From an uncultured Verrucomicrobiota bacterium (GTDB lineage: Bacteria > Verrucomicrobiota > Kiritimatiellia > RFP12 > UBA1067), in contig CAMOHV010000022.1 of the NCBI GenBank assembly GCA_946615275.1, forward strand, positions 1 through 10,144: a stretch of 10,144 nt of DNA. The letters run 5' to 3'. Within the stretch, counting starts at the first letter, position 1; every line of letters starts with the position of its first letter. The translations under genes and the position numbers were made by a program. This document shows, one piece after another, positions 6,855-10,144 of this stretch. A model generated the notes under the pieces. The model searched no databases, had not been told where the DNA came from, and was given only the letters and a program-made list of their open reading frames with translations.

Positions 6855-9854
6855 CTAGCGGATGATTATCGTAGTGCCCTTGACGACCTGGTTGCGGAGA
6901 TATGAGGCCAGCCGGCGCCACTCGGCTTCCGTCTCGAGCGTCGTCACGCCGGCGGCCTTCGCCTGCGCGTACGTCGCCCTCTCGTCGATGAACTCGCCGT
7001 AGATCGTGTAGTAGAGAGCCATCGCGGCAAGTTCACGGCCCTTGTCGGAGACGGAGAGGTTGGCGTAGTAGAGCGAATCGTCGAATCCGGCTTTCTCGAA
7101 CGCCAGTCCGACGGGCGACAGCGCGACGGCATCGGCGCCCCACTCGGACTTGACCATCTCCGCGGCGGCCTTGTAGTTTGCGTCGATCTCCGCCTGCATG
7201 GCGGGCGCATCCGCATATTTGTCCGGATACGCGCTGGCATAGCCCGGCTTGTACGCCCACGTCTCGAACAGGACGGCGCGCGGGATGACGCCGCCATTGC
7301 CGTTGCGGACAAGCGCGTAGATGTTCGTCGCGTCCGGCAGGAACCCCTCGGCCGGCGCCGTGGTCCCCGCCGAGGTCGCTTCGATCTGGTTCCCCTGGAC
7401 GACGACATCGTCATACCCGCCCAGCATATATCTCGCATCGGATTCCAGCGTGAGCCATGGCGCCAATGAAATGCGGGCGAGATTGTTGGAAAGCGAAGAC
7501 GAGTCGCCGGGAAGCTGCTGCGTCACGTTGGGTCGCGGATGCCCCGCAAGCTCAGCCATGCTCGCCACAAGCTCGGGGACGCTTCTGCCATCGTAGTCGC
7601 TGATGTATTTATTTCCGATCCATAGGATGTTCCTGCCCACCTCAGGTTCCGGGAGGTCGCCCTCGATGGAAAACGCCGTGAGGTACACCCAGCGTCCGTT
7701 GGAATCGCACCTCGCCGTCGGCGCGATCTCGATGCGCACGACGCCGTTCGCGTCCGGCACCACGTTCTCCAGCTTCGCCACGCGGTCGAACGACGCGGCG
7801 CCGCTCGCAATCTCTTCGTCGAGATAGGCCGTGACGGTGTTCTCGCCCCTGCAGCGGAACATCGCCTCGTAATCGAAGGCGCTCACATAGGCGCGCGAGC
7901 CGATGAAGCGGAACGTGTAGGCCCGGCCCGGCTTGAGCCCCACGACGTCGTACGCGGCCATGCCCTCCATAGGCACGTCGCCGGTGGCCGAGGCGCCCCT
8001 GCTTGCGAGGAGCAGCGCCTTGCTGCCGGACCTCGCCGGCTCGAAGTCCGCCGCGTCCCCCGCGTACGGTCCCGAGGCCTTCGTGCTGACGTGCTGGGTG
8101 CCGCCTTCCGTGTCCTTGCCGAACGGACGTATGGTGCGGATCGCGAGCGCGACGGGCGTGCCGTCGGACGCGACGAACGGCCCCATCGCCTTGTACCACT
8201 CGTACGCCGCGTCGCCGAAGTCGTCGAAGCGGTTCCACGACTTCGTGTCCACGGGCGCGTCGCCGACGGCGTCGACGTACATCCGGCGCGGCGTGTAGGC
8301 CGCCTCCTTCTCGAACACTGCCGTCCACGCGGCAGACACCGCCGCGGAAATCGTGAACGGGTTCGCCGTCACCGTCTCGTTCGTGAACGACGACGTCCAC
8401 CCCACGAACCGGTATCCCGCGTCCGCCGTCGCCGTGGCGACGACGGACTTGGAGGATGCGATCACGTTCCGCTCCTTCGCCGCCACGCCGTCGATGGTCG
8501 TCGCCACGCTGCCGCCCGTCGTCGCCGACACCTCCACCACGTTCATCCCCGCCGCCGACAGCTGCCGCGCGATCCGGAAGGCCAGGATGTAGGAGAAACC
8601 TTTCGTGTTGTTCGCCCCCTTGGCGATCTGGATTTCCACTTCGCCGGCGGCGTTCGGGCTGATGCCGGACACCACGGCAACGTCGTTCGTGTTGTTGGCG
8701 ACGGCCAGCAAGGCCGCCCCCGTGTTGGCACCGACGACCGTGTAGACGGTATCGCGCCTGGCCGTATCGCCAATGCGCGATGCAACGAACATGAACTCGT
8801 ATTGCCTGTCCGCCTCCAGGCCGCGGATAATCGCTTTCCCCATGGTATTCTTGGCGAAATATATCTGGCAATTGGTGTACTTCGAATCGCTTCGTATGCG
8901 CGCTTCGTTGAAGACGGCAGCCATGCCCGTCAATGGTTCCGTTGCATCTGTGTTCTTCGCTCCTTGCACCAGATTTTCCATCGTCACGGTCGTCGTGTTG
9001 CCATCGCGGTCTTTCAATGCGCTTGACGTCGCCAGAGCGTTCATGTTCATCTTGTTCCAGACGACGGCAGTCGGCGTCTTCGTCGTCCCGTAGGTGTTGA
9101 TATAGATCTCCTGGTCGTACGCCTCGGCAAGATCCATCTCCTCGAACTTCAGCGCCGTGAGGAAGCCGGATCCATAGCTCTGCTCCGTATCTTCGGCGCC
9201 GCGCACGTCGAACTCCACGGTGCCGTCCGGAAGCGGCGCGATGGAACGCACTGTGGCGGTGGAATCATTGGCAGCCCCCCCGTCGTGCTTGACCGCCCCC
9301 TTAGTCGCGCCGGTCACGGTGAAAATCGTGGTTCTCTTTTCGGACGATTCGTTCTGCGCGACGAACGTGAACGCATAGAGCTTCGCCGGATCGAGGCCCT
9401 CGAGGCGCGCGCGAATGCACGGGTAGCGGAACCTGCGCCCGCCGGACTCGTTGCTTTTGCCGTTGTTGTAGAGTGCCACCAGCAGCGGATCCGCCGAGGA
9501 GGCCAGGCGGGAGTCCGAGGTTGCCGCGACTCGGCCGGTCTCGAACTCGGCGGCGCCGTCCGTGAACGCAAGTGGAGATTTGTAGTGGAAGTTCGCCGGA
9601 TAGACGAGAAACAGATTCACGCCAGTGGCGTTGCCGTCGCTGTCGACGAGATTCGCGTAGCGCGCGGGCTCGCGCTTTTCATTGTCGTTGTCGCCGTGGA
9701 ACGGGATGAAGTTCCATCCGGCCGGCGCAGTGTCGCCATCCTTGCACTGCTGGATGTACCACTTCGTCCCGGCGAAGGCCGAGAAGCACATGCCAATGGA
9801 CAGTGCCATGCTGACGGCCATTGGAACGCGGTTGGCAAACTGATTCATCACCAT
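6855..9854 (-). CDS. Secreted modular protein: three beta-rich modules, one InlB-type repeat, SGNH-like C-terminal domain
   Basis: A 999-residue protein with a signal peptide (about residues 1-29, ending CFSAFAG). Three related modules follow at about 31-238, 249-430 and 523-732. Each starts with a W/I-Y-I/V strand and a loop with Asp/Asn-Gly, and ends in the pattern [AQ]Y-x-F-x-F-[VI]-[AG]-S-R/Q, then [YF]TVxGA or similar, then a short I/V-E-I strand and [YF][LI]xAF. They look like carbohydrate-binding-type jelly rolls, but I cannot name the family. Residues 438-516 are a bacterial Ig-like/InlB-type repeat (GGSVATTIDG ... AGYRFVGWTSSF ... WTAVFE). Residues 741-955 match SGNH/GDSL hydrolases of the DUF4886 type (NILWIGNKYIS, DDVVVQGNQ, VLFETWAYKPG, SVSDKGRELAAMALYYTIYG), but the Ser, Asp and His positions are Lys749, Ala931 and Ser934. 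The protein ends TIIIR. AAAGGGG at 9867-9861 lies 6 nt before the ATG; Met3 is an alternative start. Role inferred: glycan binding rather than cleavage. Confidence 0.82.
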   Translation of the reverse strand: MVMNQFANRVPMAVSMALSIGMCFSAFAGTKWYIQQCKDGDTAPAGWNFIPFHGDNDNEKREPARYANLVDSDGNATGVNLFLVYPANFHYKSPLAFTDGAAEFETGRVAATSDSRLASSADPLLVALYNNGKSNESGGRRFRYPCIRARLEGLDPAKLYAFTFVAQNESSEKRTTIFTVTGATKGAVKHDGGAANDSTATVRSIAPLPDGTVEFDVRGAEDTEQSYGSGFLTALKFEEMDLAEAYDQEIYINTYGTTKTPTAVVWNKMNMNALATSSALKDRDGNTTTVTMENLVQGAKNTDATEPLTGMAAVFNEARIRSDSKYTNCQIYFAKNTMGKAIIRGLEADRQYEFMFVASRIGDTARRDTVYTVVGANTGAALLAVANNTNDVAVVSGISPNAAGEVEIQIAKGANNTKGFSYILAFRIARQLSAAGMNVVEVSATTGGSVATTIDGVAAKERNVIASSKSVVATATADAGYRFVGWTSSFTNETVTANPFTISAAVSAAWTAVFEKEAAYTPRRMYVDAVGDAPVDTKSWNRFDDFGDAAYEWYKAMGPFVASDGTPVALAIRTIRPFGKDTEGGTQHVSTKASGPYAGDAADFEPARSGSKALLLASRGASATGDVPMEGMAAYDVVGLKPGRAYTFRFIGSRAYVSAFDYEAMFRCRGENTVTAYLDEEIASGAASFDRVAKLENVVPDANGVVRIEIAPTARCDSNGRWVYLTAFSIEGDLPEPEVGRNILWIGNKYISDYDGRSVPELVASMAELAGHPRPNVTQQLPGDSSSLSNNLARISLAPWLTLESDARYMLGGYDDVVVQGNQIEATSAGTTAPAEGFLPDATNIYALVRNGNGGVIPRAVLFETWAYKPGYASAYPDKYADAPAMQAEIDANYKAAAEMVKSEWGADAVALSPVGLAFEKAGFDDSLYYANLSVSDKGRELAAMALYYTIYGEFIDERATYAQAKAAGVTTLETEAEWRRLASYLRNQVVKGTTIIIR
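6990..7634 (-). other. SGNH-like domain with replaced catalytic residues
   Basis: Residues 741-955 of the 999-residue protein. Fold landmarks are kept: block I IGNKYIS (746-752), a VVVQGNQ strand (817-823), FETWAYKPG (863-871) and the closing helix KGRELAAMALYYTIYG (938-953). In active relatives block I reads GNS, and the last block carries D-x-x-H before PS..G. Here these positions are Lys749, Ala931 and Ser934. It is most likely a non-catalytic, ligand-binding relative. Confidence 0.65.
7659..8288 (-). repeat. Beta-rich module, copy 3 of 3
   Basis: Residues 523-732. It begins RRMYVDAVGD with SWNRF and SDGTPVALA, and ends AYTFRFIGSR, then VVRIEIAP and WVYLTAFSIEG. It is the most diverged copy and the one directly before the SGNH-like domain. 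Confidence 0.55.
8307..8543 (-). other. Bacterial Ig-like/InlB-type repeat
   Basis: Residues 438-516. The order is the typical one: a strand ending in GGSV, a turn with DG, A-T-A-x-A-x-x-GYRFVGW, an insertion with NPFTI and a final WTAVFE strand. This is usually a spacer or adhesion module in secreted proteins. Here it separates module 2 from module 3. Confidence 0.7.
8565..9110 (-). repeat. Beta-rich module, copy 2 of 3
   Basis: Residues 249-430. It begins EIYINTYG with VVWNKMN and DRDGNTTTV, and ends QYEFMFVASR, RRDTVYTVVGANTG, EVEIQIA and FSYILAFRI. It is closest to copy 1. Confidence 0.6.
9141..9764 (-). repeat. Beta-rich module, copy 1 of 3
   Basis: Residues 31-238. It begins KWYIQQCKDG with GWNFIPF and DSDGNATGVNLF, and ends LYAFTFVAQN, KRTTIFTVTGATKG, TVEFDV and GSGFLTALKFE. 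It starts directly after the signal peptide. Confidence 0.6.
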
Positions 9855-9891
9855 AGCTAACCCCTTTCTAGACTTAGGTTTTACGTGCGAT

Positions 9892-9897
9892 ATTATA
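9892..9897 (-). promoter_or_regulatory. Predicted -10 box of the 999-residue protein gene
   Basis: A perfect TATAAT on the minus strand (9897-9892), 37 nt before the ATG, giving a leader of about 30 nt. No -35 hexamer is found 17 bp upstream; that region is G-rich. The shared two-box element ends 20 bp upstream, nearly the same distance as at the beta-helix gene (21 bp). Confidence 0.65.
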
Positions 9898-9917
9898 GCA
9901 GTAAACCTACCCCTCCC

Positions 9918-9956
9918 CTATCCGTTTCTGCAAAGAATTTCTATTCAAATCGACAA
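9918..9956 (-). promoter_or_regulatory. Shared two-box upstream element, copy 2
   Basis: Read toward the gene, TTGTCGATTTGAATAG (9956-9941), 15 bp, then ACGGATAG (9925-9918). Both boxes and their spacing equal those at 5122-5084, while the surrounding sequence differs. The element lies about 33-72 bp upstream of the predicted start of transcription, a usual place for an activator site. Confidence 0.6.
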
Positions 9957-10009
9957 GGATGGTGTCTTGCCCCCCTACTCTCCGAGATCGTAGGATCGTT
10001 CTGCGGTAG

Positions 10010-10030
10010 GGGCGCGCGTCCCGCGCGCCC
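10010..10030. terminator. Strong GC-only hairpin after the glycoside hydrolase gene
   Basis: A perfect 9-bp stem (GGGCGCGCG against CGCGCGCCC) with a 3-nt loop, 6 bp past the TAG at 10039-10037. Its position suggests it ends the glycoside hydrolase transcript. No T-run follows, so it may need a factor, act as an mRNA 3' stabiliser, or be a copy of a REP-like repeat. Confidence 0.55.
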
Positions 10031-10036
10031 GTCGCG

Positions 10037-10144
10037 CTACGGCTGCACGCGCATCACGACGGGCCCGAGCAGGCCCGACGGCAGCAGCTTCTCGTCCTTC
10101 GCCCAGTGCCGCCACGTGGTGAACGTGTGGCGGCCGGTCGGGGA
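10037..10144 (-). CDS. Glycoside hydrolase, C-terminal fragment
   Basis: The last 35 codons of a gene that enters from the right edge; the frame is open to the edge and stops at TAG 10039-10037. The residues TFTTWRHWAKDEKLL followed by PSGLLGPVVMRV match the closing strand of large multidomain glycoside hydrolases. The pattern TFTTW...LLPSGLLGPV is typical of GH106-type alpha-L-rhamnosidases and also seen in GH2-like enzymes, whose last domain is a jelly roll. The fragment is too short to choose between families. It supports a glycan-degradation setting for the window. Confidence 0.6.
   Translation of the reverse strand, partial: SPTGRHTFTTWRHWAKDEKLLPSGLLGPVVMRVQP

Noticed and set aside
7642..8871. 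Minus-strand open frame of 409 codons in another frame of the 999-residue gene
   Set aside because: Extremely Arg/Gly-rich shadow frame; the true frame has a signal peptide and recognisable domains running continuously through this region.

Overview
The window looks like high-GC bacterial DNA from the PVC superphylum (Kiritimatiellota, Verrucomicrobia or Lentisphaerae type), most likely from an animal gut or a similar polysaccharide-rich habitat. This is inferred from the gene content: an autotransporter-associated beta-strand repeat protein, a modular secreted protein with a GDSL/SGNH-like end, an AAA-ATPase-like/PD-(D/E)XK protein, a SASA-type acetyl-esterase and the end of a glycoside hydrolase. 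No rRNA, tRNA, CRISPR array or transposase was seen. Every supported gene is on the minus strand, so transcription runs from high to low coordinates.

In transcription order: (1) 10144-10037, the last 35 codons of a probable glycoside hydrolase, followed by a strong GC-rich hairpin. (2) 9854-6855, a 999-residue secreted protein with three related beta-rich modules, one bacterial Ig-like/InlB-type repeat and a C-terminal SGNH-like domain whose catalytic residues appear to be replaced. (3) 6768-5182, a 528-residue AAA-ATPase-like protein with a C-terminal PD-(D/E)XK nuclease domain, on its own near-leaderless promoter. (4) 5029-980, a 1349-residue secreted beta-helix protein with PATR repeats. 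(5) 956-90, a secreted SASA/CE6-type carbohydrate acetyl-esterase 23 bp downstream. (6) 100-1, the start of a membrane protein, probably an MFS-type transporter, overlapping the esterase by 11 bp. Genes 4-6 form a tight operon.

Two features link the large secreted proteins, genes 2 and 4, although their domains are unrelated. Both end in the same pentapeptide, TIIIR. Both also have a matching two-box DNA element upstream: a 16-bp box and an 8-bp box, identical in the two copies, with exactly 15 bp between them and lying 20-21 bp upstream of a -10 box. The simplest reading is a small co-regulated set of surface or secreted proteins tied to glycan capture, with the esterase and transporter co-transcribed with one of them. 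The ATPase/nuclease gene between them lacks the element and looks like an independent unit.

The non-coding gaps (86-182 bp) hold promoters, the shared element and GC-rich hairpins. No stretch over 300 bp lacks a gene.
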